From positions 21,481,207-21,545,206 of the forward strand of contig NC_089983.1 in NCBI RefSeq assembly GCF_036417845.1: 64,000 nt of DNA, read 5' to 3'. Below, one piece after another: positions 1 through 11,600 of this stretch; the first letter of the stretch is position 1; the number at the start of each line of letters is the position of its first letter. A program made the translations under genes and the position numbers. The DNA is from Apteryx mantelli. Lineage: Eukaryota > Chordata > Aves > Apterygiformes > Apterygidae. The notes under the pieces are model-generated. The model searched no databases. It was given only the letters and a program-made list of their open reading frames with translations, and was not told where the DNA came from.

Positions 1-1640
1 TTAACAGTCTTTCTGCATGCAGAAATTCATTTAACTTCTTTTTTTTTGGGGGGGGGTGCGAATCAATGAAATCCTACTTATTCTCCTTCATCTTCTACTT
101 CCTGTCACTCCACGATTTTGCTCTCAAAGAAAAAAAGTTAAATATTTTGTTCATATGTTGTTAAGTCACCTGGAGTGCCTTGCTTTCTTCTGGCTGGGCA
201 ATATGGCCATTCTGTGTATGTGAACCATTATATACCTGCTTGTGACATTTGCAGAGCTTTATAGCATCTGAAGTGACAGAGCTCTGATTTCAGTTGGGCG
301 TGCTGAACACAGCTGTCATACGAACAAAAAAAACTTCATAGTGAAATAATTTCCACTTTTGTATACCACATTGTGTATAATACATTTAACAGCTGAACTG
401 TCACCCACTGAAGTATTCCCATATCTCTATTAGTAGATTTAGCAAGGCAAGATAATAATTACTTTCTTCCCACCTCTAAGATAAAAGAAGATGTCTATTT
501 TTTACTGAAATATGAAGTCAAGGAGGCAAAATGGGTGGATTCTGCAAAAAGATTTGGAGCTGCAAAACCACACATGAATGAGGCACTGGCTCTTTGTTAC
601 ATTGTCTAGTCAATAATATTCTTCACAGTGAAACTCCTACACATTCACAACAGTTTCATCATCCCACCATATCCTACAGTTCCTCTCTCTTAAAATAGGA
701 GATAATACATCAAAAGCCTACCATAGTGAGATATATTTATGCGTATTAATCAGCCGCATGATTTCTAATGCACAGTAATGAACTGTCCATAATGAAAAGA
801 CATTTCTTAAAGGACTTCTTAAAATATTATTTTGAGAGTGGAAGGTTGACAACAGTAAAAGTGCTGGGAGTGTGATAGGAGCTGCTTTCTCAGAAAGTAC
901 TGTTTTTGGTCCCTGGGTCATTCTTTGGGAACAGACCTACATCCTTAGGAGATCCTGCATTGTGGTTGAGAACCTTATCTTTCTATGCTTTCAGTTTTCA
1001 CCGTAGTGTGGGTCTTTACTGGGGTTCTTACTGAGCAAATAGGTAGCATAAAATACTACCCCACGATATAACCTTTACTGAAGGTGTGAGAAATGAGTGG
1101 TCTGGATGCTTTCTATGGAAACAGGTCCTTTTAAACAACTATTTTGAGTGCTAAATTATAGCTACATCTGCTGACATTTCAGATGTTCTAAACAAATTTA
1201 GCAGAGGACATTATTTTAATATGAGATCCCTGTTCTGTGCTCATGATGGCCTGACCAATATCATTCACTGTGTTCAATTACAGCTAATTATTATTGTCTC
1301 TTATCTTTAGTTCATAATTTGTTTTAGCCTCTGTCTGTACTTAACAAAAAGCCTCATTGAGAACAATGATTTCAATAAAAAGTAACAGGCTAAATCCTTG
1401 GATCTCCACTAAGCCCTTATCAAGCAAATTCCACTGAAATCATATGTCCCCACCCTTCCCTCTATTCCCATGAGCATAGGAGAGCATTCATCATGTAGTC
1501 CCATTTTTAGCACCCCCATACATTTCTGGCAGAACCTTCTACTCCTCATTTTATGCTTCCTGACACTTCAGCTTGCAGAAGGAAGTCTCAAGCAGTCCTA
1601 CTCTAATGCCCAGGAGTAAATAGCAAGCAGGCAAACTTAC
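1..1640. other. AT-rich noncoding DNA, nothing recognised
   Basis: AT-rich sequence with only short chance reading frames. The start carries a T-run followed by nine G (about 48-56). I saw no repeat family, RNA gene or exon with convincing splice signals on both sides. Confidence 0.55.
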
Positions 1641-1789
1641 CTGTGTATTGTTCAAAGCTAGAAAGTTAGAGGTGGCTATATTGCACAATTTAGAAGCAAA
1701 TGTAGTTGGGCTTCCTCTATTTATCTGAATTTACCCTTCATCTTGGCACCACTTCATTTTTGTTTTCTGAATATATTTCTTCTTATTGT
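1641..1789 (-). ncRNA. Candidate noncoding or UTR exon (minus strand)
   Basis: On the minus strand this 149-nt segment is bounded by two very good splice signals. Upstream is an acceptor with a run of T then C followed by ACAG (plus 1790-1807). Downstream is a donor CAG|GTAAGTTT (plus 1641 into 1640-1633). All three frames contain stops, so if it is an exon it belongs to a long noncoding RNA or an untranslated region. The CpG island at 5.4 kb lies upstream on the same strand and has a minus-strand donor AAG|GTAAAG at 5301/5300, so the two could belong to one transcript. That link is inference. Splice-like pairs also arise by chance in 64 kb. Confidence 0.3.
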
Positions 1790-4700
1790 CTGTGGGGGAA
1801 AAAAAAGGATCGAATTAGGAAGTTTTGAAGGTACCTCTGTTCATTTTGTTTATTTTTTAAAGAAATCTTATGCTGGACCAAAAGTGAAGTCTAGAAATAC
1901 ATCTGGTAATGTGGTTTCCCATGTGTTGCTTTTTTGAGGGAAATAACATCCATTTCTTCAGAGAACCCTATCTGGATTTGACAAGGAGCATGTCCTACAG
2001 TCAGAAAAGGGACCAGTTAGGCATTTGCATCCTTCCCAGAAACAGCTTCTCCTAGAAGTGTAAACATAACCTCTGCTGGCATGGAATAGCAAAGAGAGCA
2101 AGAACTGCTCTTGAACACACCAGTGCGCTGCTCTGCACACTCCTCACACTTCATATGTGATCACTAAACTGTCAGCAGTGCAGACAGTAGACTGCACATT
2201 ACAAGCATCGTTTGTGATGTGCTTGGGAACATTTTTCAGATTATAGAAGAAAGCACTGCCAGTACCTTCCAAACAAATACATTTTCTTTTTCTGTGTGGA
2301 GCTCGGAGCAGAGACAATAGCTGTATATATATATATATACTGAGATTGTATGGCTAGTGGGAAAGGTGAAGTCCATAGTCTGAGATTATGGAATAATGAC
2401 ATTTGATTACCGGAAAAAATAATACACAAATTGATACATCACTGAGCAGACTTACAGCTTTCAGCTTGGACAATTCTGAATGGTTTATCAGGCAAAGATA
2501 ATTATATAACTGTAAGGCTGAAAGCAGCAAGCCCTCCTATTGCCTATGCTGGCTGCCTTTTGCCACATGGGAGATCTTCACAGCAATTTTAGAATAAAGG
2601 CATTATATCACCATCACTCAAGGAGACGAGAACAGATATCTATTGCCCTTTTAAACAGCTGTTGTATTCCACATCTGTCAAAGGATCTCTGTAGTAGTTT
2701 AACTTGAAATTTAAAATTAGCAAGTGGCCAGCTACTAACTTTACCTATGAATGTCTGTTGTACACATTATTCAGACAAGTTTGAGAAAGAAATGATTCAA
2801 GGAAGACATTTGGCTGCAGTTAAATATTTTGAGCCACAGTGTTTCCATAAGAACAATCTATACTGGAGTGGCACAACACTTGTAAATGCCAAAATATGAG
2901 AGTTTATGATATAGCATGTTTCTCCGAGCAAGTGAGATTGAGACAGAAATCCATTACTATTTTTAGTAAGCTAATATCTGTGTAAGATTTCTAGGCTGAG
3001 TGGGTGCAGAAGTGGATTGTTCATACATTTTCCAGGAATTGGACCAAAGGATGAATTAATAAAACAGCACATCATTAAATAGATTCTAGACAGACTTAGA
3101 AAAGCAGCTCAGAAAATACCAGATTAGAACAATCGAATCTGATTTTCTTCAACAGAAACTATAAAATTTGCAAGAAATAATTCTGTTTTAACTGAAAGAT
3201 ACCTTTGAGAAATACTGTCTGTGGTAGAGGATGCACCACAGCTATTGGTTATTTGTTTCAATGATTAATTGTCTTCTCCATTAAAAAAATGCACTCTATT
3301 TCTAGGTTAAATCATGCTTCAACTTCCAGCACAGGAGACTCATTAAGGGGACATTTCTTACCAGAATTTTGTTCTCTAAGAAGGTACTTTTGATTGCGAT
3401 GAACTCATCCTTTAACATGATCCTTGAGTATTTTGCTTCCCCTATAAGGTATGTATTTATATCCCTTCATTACTTTCATGGCTCTGCTCTTCACCAGCTC
3501 CAGGTTCAAAGTTCTCCTTGAAGCATACCAAAGCTTATGACAAGATACTTTGCCAATGACTGTTAAAGAGACTTAGCTGTCATGGGACAAAAGAAAAGGT
3601 ATTCTCAGAAACTAAAAGCTGCTTAAAATTTAGAAAACAGTAAGAAGAAATGGTCTGTTCTTCCAAAAGATGCGATTACCAGTGGAATACTACAGGTGTC
3701 TGTATACTATTGTATACTGCAGTGCTAAATATTTACTTCAAAATCATGGTTTCTGTAGGGTATTGCATTTGTTTAACTCAGCTTTAAAATTCTAATCTAT
3801 TGACTAAATATAGGAGAGATTAACATAATTTATATAAGAGAAGCAAAGACTCTTTACAGCCTGGTAAGTTCTCTATTTATCAGCTCTAAAAGACACTGAT
3901 AAAGATGCAGAAGGACCAATAAACTCACTAATGCTAATGGGACTCCCTGATACTTGTTTAGACTGCTCATGCAACTTTTTGTATTTGCTTTATCAAAATG
4001 TTGAGCTGAAAAAAACCTGGGAGATAAGGACTTGATCTCTACGGGTCAGCAGGTTGTGGAAACAATAAATTGTCTCCTTATGATAAAAGTGAAGGTAGAT
4101 CCAACTTAATTTGAGAGCCTGCCTCCAAAATTCTTGAGACAGAAAAGAAATAAATGGCTGCTAATCCTTAAAGAGGGGTCCGCTACCTTTGCATGGAACA
4201 ACTAGAATTATTTCCTCTATCCTTAGGTTCTGCTTGCTAAAAAAAATAGCAGTAGTAGTGGTATGTTGTATTGGGAAATGCATATTTGCTTGCAAACATT
4301 ATACTAGCAAGAAGGCAGAGGAAAAAAGATGCTCTTCAGTACTTACTGTTTCTAAGTATCTCAACATTACATGAGGCTCTACTGCTATTTCTCATTCTAA
4401 GACTGCAGTAGCTCTCAAGGACTCCAGCCAGATTCAAGTTTCTATTGTCTCCAAGCACTCAGAGGCATGACACAGACATTAATAGTACTGCTTTGCAGGT
4501 TGTGTTCGCATGAGTGACTATGCTCAGAAATTCCAGCTGTCTTTCAAAAGCTGCAGACCTGCCCTGAGAGGGGGCTTGGGATGCCCTCTGCACCCAAGAA
4601 GGGCCAAATTTGGGCAACTGTGGTGTAACTATAGCAGTTATCCTCTGATATCGACAAAGAATTGGAATGTACTTTATTAAACAAGCTTGTCCAAAAGTGT

Positions 4701-5290
4701 TTACATTTTAAGTTTTCAGATTCAGTATAATATTCAAATTATTATTCTAATATTCCTTTCTCTCTCATTTTTTGTATAAGCAACCCATCAGTCAGAACCA
4801 GAGTCCTAGTTTTGATAATTCAAAACAAACATATAACTAAGTGCAACATAAGATACTTCTACATACCTTTAAAATTTAAATTCTTAAAACCTTTTAAACA
4901 CAGTGGGCCAGGTCTGCAGCTGGTGAAAATCAAATTTAAATGCCCAGAGAAGCCAGAAGAACTACCCTACACTACTTGGGGATGTAACCTCCAATTGTTT
5001 ATATAAATCTTGTCTAATCATAAACAATCCATTTTAAAATTCTACAGAACTGTAAAAAGCACTGCACATAAAGGCAAATGCTTCTGCAGCTCATTAAATT
5101 AAATGCTTTCATTGTGAAAAGTTACTGAAAAGAATCTAAACGTTGCCCTCTGTCCACAGTATGGTTCTTGCCGCTATCAGTGGGAATTGCTCCTATGTGT
5201 AAAAGACGATATGTGACTGCCCATTTATCACTGACAGATGGGAATTCACAATCTCAGACCTCCCAGACTGGAACTGAGGTCGCTGCCTGA
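1790..5290. other. AT-rich noncoding DNA
   Basis: No gene or repeat family recognised. It holds a short TA microsatellite at 2323-2339 and scattered A and T runs. Short frames near 4189-4374 and 4812-5006 have no supporting features. Confidence 0.55.
2323..2339. repeat. (TA)n microsatellite
   Basis: Uninterrupted TA dinucleotide run read directly in the sequence. Confidence 0.9.
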
Positions 5291-5419
5291 AGGACTTTAC
5301 CTTAATGGCGACATATTATCATAGCTGAAAGTGGGACTGTGAACATTTTATCATATTCATTCGTGCATTTGAAAATAATTTCGGGAAAACGGGAAAACAA
5401 AAGCAGAGGAAAATTCAGG

Positions 5420-5710
5420 TTTTGAGGAGCGGCTTCTTCTCCGTCGGTATGACGTCGATCACGGCAGCACCTCCAGCGTGGGAAGCTGGAGACGCTGCCT
5501 TGGTGTTTTGGGGTCAAGACAGACAGACAGCTGCGGACGGGGTGGGTGTCCAGCCCTGGCTGCCGGCGGCGCACGACCACTGGCTCAGCCCGGCTGAGCG
5601 AAGCAAGGTTTTGTCTAATCGCTTCAGCGTGATGGGCAGCAGCCGTGCGGCGGGGTCCTTCCCTCCGCGCCAGCTGGGAGCAGCTGATGTTAATCTTGTC
5701 TGACCTGCAA
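5420..5710. promoter_or_regulatory. Small CpG island, candidate promoter
   Basis: About 290 bp of GC-rich, CpG-rich sequence standing out from AT-rich surroundings. It includes a CRE-like TGACGTCG at about 5450 and clusters such as CGGCGGCGC near 5563. Islands of this kind usually mark promoters in birds. Both strands read open across it, which is expected for GC-rich DNA and is not evidence of coding. A minus-strand donor-like site lies at 5301/5300 (AAG|GTAAAG), which would fit transcription toward lower coordinates. No protein was recognised. Confidence 0.5.
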
Positions 5711-6792
5711 ATCGAGAGCAAGTCTGAGAAGGGAAGTTAGCACGGAAGAAAAATGCAGAATCTGTTGTGTTCTGTGGAAAATGTTTGAATATTCATTAAG
5801 CCTGACTAATATTTTGTGTTCCACATCGAGGTCTTTGGGTTTTTTTGTTGTTTTCTCCTGTAAATTCTGTGTGCTTAATTTAGAAGGAATACACAGTATG
5901 TTGCAGAAAGAAAAGCCCAGCCTGGCCTTTTAGCTAAACTAGGCAACACATGAAGTTTTCATGTGTCATAGTAGGTGATCATAAAAGCGTGGCTTTACTT
6001 TTATGTAGCCGGGCGTATGTAAGCTGGAAAAACAAAAACCTAAAAATCCTTCTTGAAATAATTACCCAGAGCTTTGAATTCCACAACACAAATATAGTTT
6101 GAAATGTAACTTTTCAATTAACTAGTCTAAGCAATAACTAATTATCCCCAGAAGTAACAGTGAATAATATCATAATAAAAAAGTTTTCTTTTTCAATCCT
6201 CAAATAACCACATCTCAAAATCAATTATTAAAGTAAATTACTGAAAGTGGTATGCCATGTAACTTTTCTTATATTTGCTTTGCTCTCAGATTAATTTTTG
6301 CAGCTTTTATGAGAAAGACATATATAATTAGCATTCACTTCCAAATGAATAGAAAAAAAAGAGTTCCAAATGCTGATGACTGAAATCACGGGCACCGTAT
6401 CACGACTTTTCAAAGACTAGGTTTCTGTACCTTTTCCTTTGTCACTTCTCAAATGTATTTGCTTCCTTCAAGAAAAAGATCTATTTCTGAATGCTAAGAG
6501 GTATTTGTTTTTGCGTTTTAGAATAAGTTTCTTAAAGGTTCACTATCCTTTACCTGCAGTTTCCCCATCCTGCTGTGGGACTTCACTGGAAAAGAAAATC
6601 GTCTCAGTTCATGCAGGCTGCTCACATTTTTGTTTTCCATCTCCTTCCCTTGGCACTCATCACTCCATAAGACTTTTGAGAACTAAGGGCAAAAAATGTA
6701 TAAATATTGTAAAGAACCACTTCAGTCATTACACTTCTCATAGGATAAATACTTGAAATGTCTGTGCAATGTTTTTTTCTTATTTGATTTAG
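5711..6792. other. AT-rich noncoding DNA
   Basis: No recognised gene or repeat. A 105-codon frame at 6439-6756 has no start context, domain or splice support and is taken as chance. Confidence 0.5.
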
Positions 6793-6850
6793 CTACAGGA
6801 CATAATGCAGAATGTCAGGAATTACTTGGAGGAGTTACTGTTCAGATATG
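6793..6850 (+). CDS. Candidate 58-nt exon
   Basis: Acceptor-like sequence with a T-rich tract ending in TTTAG at 6788-6792 is followed 58 nt later by a donor-like ATG|GTAATA. Two of the three frames are open. The first reads a helix-like stretch beginning LQDIMQNVRN; another begins TGHNAECQEL. A 58-nt stretch is often open by chance, so this is weak. It lies about 1 kb downstream of the CpG island at 5.4-5.7 kb and on the strand pointing away from it. No family was recognised. Confidence 0.15.
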
Positions 6851-7950
6851 GTAATATCCTTTCTTTTTCTTTACTATTAAACCCATCTTTAGAATAGTTT
6901 TGATAAGGCTTTAAGCTGTCTCGCTCTGGGGGATTCATCAAAGACTTAAAATATTTGCATTCAATCAACAATGTTCTGTTGAAAAAATGTTATGGAGAAA
7001 TCAGTCATCCATTGGGAATTAAAACCTCAGACAAAATCATTAGGGCACAGAAAACCGTTGATACTTACAATCAACTACAGCTGAAAAAGGAAGAAACCTC
7101 AGCTCTAGACCAGAGCTAGTTAAGATCATGGACTGAAAAAAATTAGAAATATCAAATAGCTGTTAATTTGTTGATTAAAATATACCATACTTTATGATCA
7201 TGCTATCACTTTCTTAAAGGGTTTGTCATTACTATTGCTTTTCCCTTGTAAAACAGGCATTTAGTAGGTACTTAGTCTTTTAGCATGGAGTAGCTTACAA
7301 AACGTATGCTTAAGTACACAGCTTTCCAGCAAACATTCAGCAGTGAGATCTTTCACACGACTACTCTATTCCATGGAAAGAGGATTTTAAAGAACAGGCT
7401 TTGATCATGTGAAAATTGCTTTTCTGCAACTTCCTCCTTAATCAAGTTCCTGATAAATGCTTTTTAAGAAGTTCACAAAACGATTTTTACGCTCTTTTTC
7501 CCTGGTAAATGTGAAGAGATGAAATATTTTGATACTGCCTTTGACTTAGGGGCTTTTGTAATCTTTGTAATGAAAAAAAAAATAGCGCCCTTGTTCCCAA
7601 TTCCCTTGTCCCTCTTCCCACAAAGAATAATGATGCTGTTGAAATTCTAAATGAAAAAAAGCAGTAGGAAACTGGATATTAGCAGCCATTGTTTTTATAC
7701 TGCCAAAAGTGGTATTTTATGAGATTCTTCCCATGGTCATGGAGGAAGATATGTTCATTTCCATTTGGCCATCTTCTGATATTCCAGTTGTGCTGATCTC
7801 TGCTGCATTATATTCTACAGCTACTGTAGAATTGTCTTGCCGTGTATTTTTTACATCCTAAGAATCAGGATGAGTAGTCATTCACCAATAACAAGTACAT
7901 ATCTTGCCTAAAGAAGTCCTTTACTCTGAGCAGTAGCTGATTTTCTCCAA
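6851..7950. other. AT-rich noncoding DNA
   Basis: No gene, repeat family or structured element recognised. Confidence 0.5.
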
Positions 7951-7954
7951 AAGT

Positions 7955-8545
7955 TACACATACACACACTGAGAAACACAAATACAGAGAACTGTAAGAT
8001 CAGTGTCAATGGAGAATGAATGGGAAAGTCTGTGTGTGGAAGCACCCAAAGGAGCACACAGCAGGAAAAGGGCTCCCAGCATGGCCCAGGTTAATGCCAC
8101 AGGGGTTGGCAGGTCACCACAACCCCAGCACACCTCCCTGCAGTTTGACAAGACACCCAGCTCTGGAGACAAAGGACAGTGGCAACTCCCAGAGGTGGGA
8201 CAGGACAGAGGCACTCATCCTTCAGCTCCAGAAGGGTTCAAAAACATATTTCCGAAATGTGCACTTTGCCAACAGCCTACAAAGAACCCAGGAAACGTGA
8301 GGAGGACTCGCCAGCTGGCACCGCCTTGTCTTCCGTGTCATCACGATGGATCCTGGACCTGACACCTGGACACAAGCCCTGAGGTGCCTTGCTGCCGGCC
8401 GGACAGCAGGAGCACCCCTGCCCTGCTGCCTGACTGCCTGACAGACTCTTTGGATGCCACACATGTTTGGGTGCCTTTGAGTATGAGACTGAGAGAATGC
8501 GTGAAACCTGTTTTGCTTCCGTTTTTAGTTTTAAATAAAATCACC
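7955..8545 (+). ncRNA. GC-raised block ending at a polyadenylation signal
   Basis: About 500 bp (8010-8480) is clearly richer in G and C than its surroundings and is open in several overlapping frames on both strands; the longest plus frame is 119 codons at 8003-8362. It is followed by AATAAA at 8534-8539. Overlapping openness on both strands argues that composition, not coding, keeps the frames open. It could be a terminal exon of a noncoding transcript or an old, unrecognised repeat. No domain is visible in any frame. Confidence 0.2.
8534..8539 (+). terminator. AATAAA polyadenylation-type signal
   Basis: Perfect AATAAA at the end of the GC-raised block. Such hexamers are common in AT-rich DNA, so its use is not established. 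Confidence 0.2.
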
Positions 8546-8613
8546 TTCCCCTTTTATAAGGTCTGGCATGGATAATTGCTATGTTGCTGATACCATGTTG
8601 CAACAGTGTTTCC

Positions 8614-8633
8614 TACACACACACACACACACA
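8614..8633. repeat. (AC)n microsatellite
   Basis: Uninterrupted AC dinucleotide run. Confidence 0.9.
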
Positions 8634-8639
8634 AAACAC

Positions 8640-11600
8640 CCAGGAATTTGTCTTTAAATGTGTCTGATTTAAATGTGAAAAATCCATACCAGATCCCCAA
8701 AGATCCGATCATCAGAGCTCTTGCTTGGGGCCATTCATCCAAGACTCCCTCTCTAATAACCCTTCTGTCAATTTATCTAATACTTTAAGTTACACAGTCT
8801 GAAACATTTATAGCTGCACATGCTCATATACATTTATTAAAATGTATGTATTCATTTAGTTCTCACCAGCTCCTGCTTTATTAGTGAAACCCAATTCCCC
8901 ATATGCTGAAACAATGACCTTTGTATTATAAATTCAAGGATTCATAAAACAGATGGTGGAGACATTAAAAAAAAACATCCCAGCTTGTCCGGCTGCAAGG
9001 ACCAAAGTATGCATATTAAAATAATCTTGGAAAGCTGGCTGCATTATCTAAACCATATGGGCTTAGTTACGTTATACTGTACCCTTGAGTTAAAACTTAT
9101 TAGTGTCGCCTCTTCTGCTGTTGATGAATAACATGTAAAAACTCTTTGACAGAGGCCCTGAGATAGTTAACATTAGTCAGTGAGTGACTATCAGGATTTA
9201 TACTGGTTTTGTGCATGGATTGTGAGGTAAAGGGAAAAATTGTGGTAGTAGCATAGCTGCAATTATGGTGCTTACTAGATGCAAGCAAGAGATTTGTAGG
9301 GTTTAAGCAGCTTCTGAAGAGACCTGAAGAAAGTCTTATGTGACAGAAAGCTCATCTGTTTGTCAAACTCCATCAATTACACTTGTTAGAAGATACTGCC
9401 TTTTTATTATACTTTATAGAGAATTAAAAAAAAAAGCCTTAAACTGTCACTAATCCGGGTGATTGTTCTTCTTGAGCCTTCTTGAGAAGGCTTCTCAACT
9501 GGCCTCAGAAAGGATTCCTGCTTCCTTTTGTCCTCTATCTTGAGTCCAAGATTCATAGGTTCTCCTATCATCAAAGGAGAGGGCTACATAGTTGGGGTTT
9601 TTTTGAGTGACATGAGCTTGTTGCTCCCATATTCCTTGTCTTCTGAACACAAGCTGGCTCTAGAGTGGTAGCTGTCTATTTATGTTCCTGTGCTGCTGTG
9701 CTAAAGCTAATAATTCCTGCAGAAAAAAAGATTGCTGGGCTTTTTGAGTGAGGCAGTTTCTAGTTTGTAGTGTTTGGTTGTTCAGACTGTGGACCTCTTG
9801 TGAAAGATTTTGCAGCCATGCCTGTAACCAAGTAGTTTCTAGCTACTGAGACAGATTCTAGAAAATTCCAAGGAGGATTTATATGTATGCATCAATATGA
9901 GTACTAAAGACATGCTAGTATGTGGTTATTATATGATAACAATCAAATCCAGTAAAAGCCAAAATAAAGTAAAAATAACACTTTAAAATTAGTTAAGCAA
10001 TAATTTATAAGACTCCAGATCAGTGGTCTTCTGTTTTTTATTTATCAAGAACTAGAAGATATATTATAGATAGATCCCAAATCTATCTATAGATTTCTGC
10101 TCATATATAGATTTCTGGTCCTGGAATTTACAACTGAAGTGTAGAGTCTAGCACTTTATAATGACTTCATGCAGATAAACATGATAATTGATAGAGTTAA
10201 GATACTATGCAAAAATCAAAATCTGGACTGAAATAAAATTGGTGATGGAGAAAAGATAGAATGAATGTTGGATACAAATTTATTTAAACTTTTTTTCATC
10301 TTTCATTCATCCCAGCTGGCCTCACCAACTTCAAACATATTTTTGTTCCACATCTGTTTCCTGCTTTCTAAATACTGGCGTGAACATCACAGAGTTAGAG
10401 ATGGTGATTTAAATTCAAAGCTGTGTGCCAGAAAGTACAATACTTGTGGGCACTGAGATAACTTATCAACAGACAGAATAACTTTGACTTTCTCCTATTA
10501 CAGTTTTCATTTCTTTTATAGCTAAGTGGAATTACTCTGGATTTTCTACAGTGTAAGTGATAGCAGAATCTCTCTGGTCCATTGTGTTTATTATGTCAGC
10601 GCACTGCTGACAGCATCTACCTTGCACAAGTAAAGCATAAAAACCATCTTTAATTAGTCTTCTGCCATGCTGTCCAACATTAAAAATAGTCATCCTCAAA
10701 AGCATTTGTCATCCTACCACATTTCTGTAGAGTGGAATGGTCAATAACCCTTACAGTATCAATTACATTGCAAGGATTATTTCTTACATTCCTAAAAAAA
10801 GGGTTAATCAATTGTTCTTCAGAATAATAGAAGGAAAAAGACTTGACATTTGTCCAAGGGCAAAACTAAGTTATAAGTTATGTGAGTTAGGACCTACTGG
10901 ACTCTTGATTGATAGGATCAAAGAAAGAGCAGACCTTGTTTGTCAGGTTCAAGGCTTCTCTTTTAACTGCTGTAAAAGTATTTCCAAAGAGAGCACAAAT
11001 CTTCTTCTCTCTTGATATATAGAGGTGCTCTCACTTTGCTGCTCGCAGCTGGTACTTTGTTCACATAGTAGTAATTTTATGTTATTGGTGCATATGTCTT
11101 TCCTTGGCATTTAGTTTATGAAGCTTAATTCATTTTATACTCTAGTGATAATGCTTGTTTTGTTTTGAAGGCTGAAAAACTTAAACCATTCAAGTTAAAT
11201 GCATGTGACCTGTCAGAGGAAATGATTGACACCTGTCATCCATCCTCATTGTTTTGAGGTTTGACAAGTTTTCCATTGGAAAAATCTGAATGTAATGAAT
11301 GTTGTTCAGGGCTGCCGGCTGTAGGGTCACCTGATAAGGACAACAGTTGATTTGCACAGCAACTTGCACAAAGTGAATTGTTTAGTCTTATTCTGTTGCT
11401 GCTAAAGTGTCAAAAATGTGCAAAATATTTGTTACATTTCACAAATATGAAATTCAAAGCCTTTTAGATTCATTGAAAGTACTGTTCACTGAAACTGAAA
11501 GTTTTCCAGTAATTTTGGAAAAATGCCTGTTTTTTCATCCTTATCTCCCAGTCCAGACATCAAAGCAGAAATCATGAGAACAACATCTGTAGATTTCTAG

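Noticed and set aside
5302..5721. 139-codon minus ORF and overlapping 93-codon plus ORF over the 5.4-kb island
   Set aside because: Both strands open because of high GC, with non-ATG starts and no domain.
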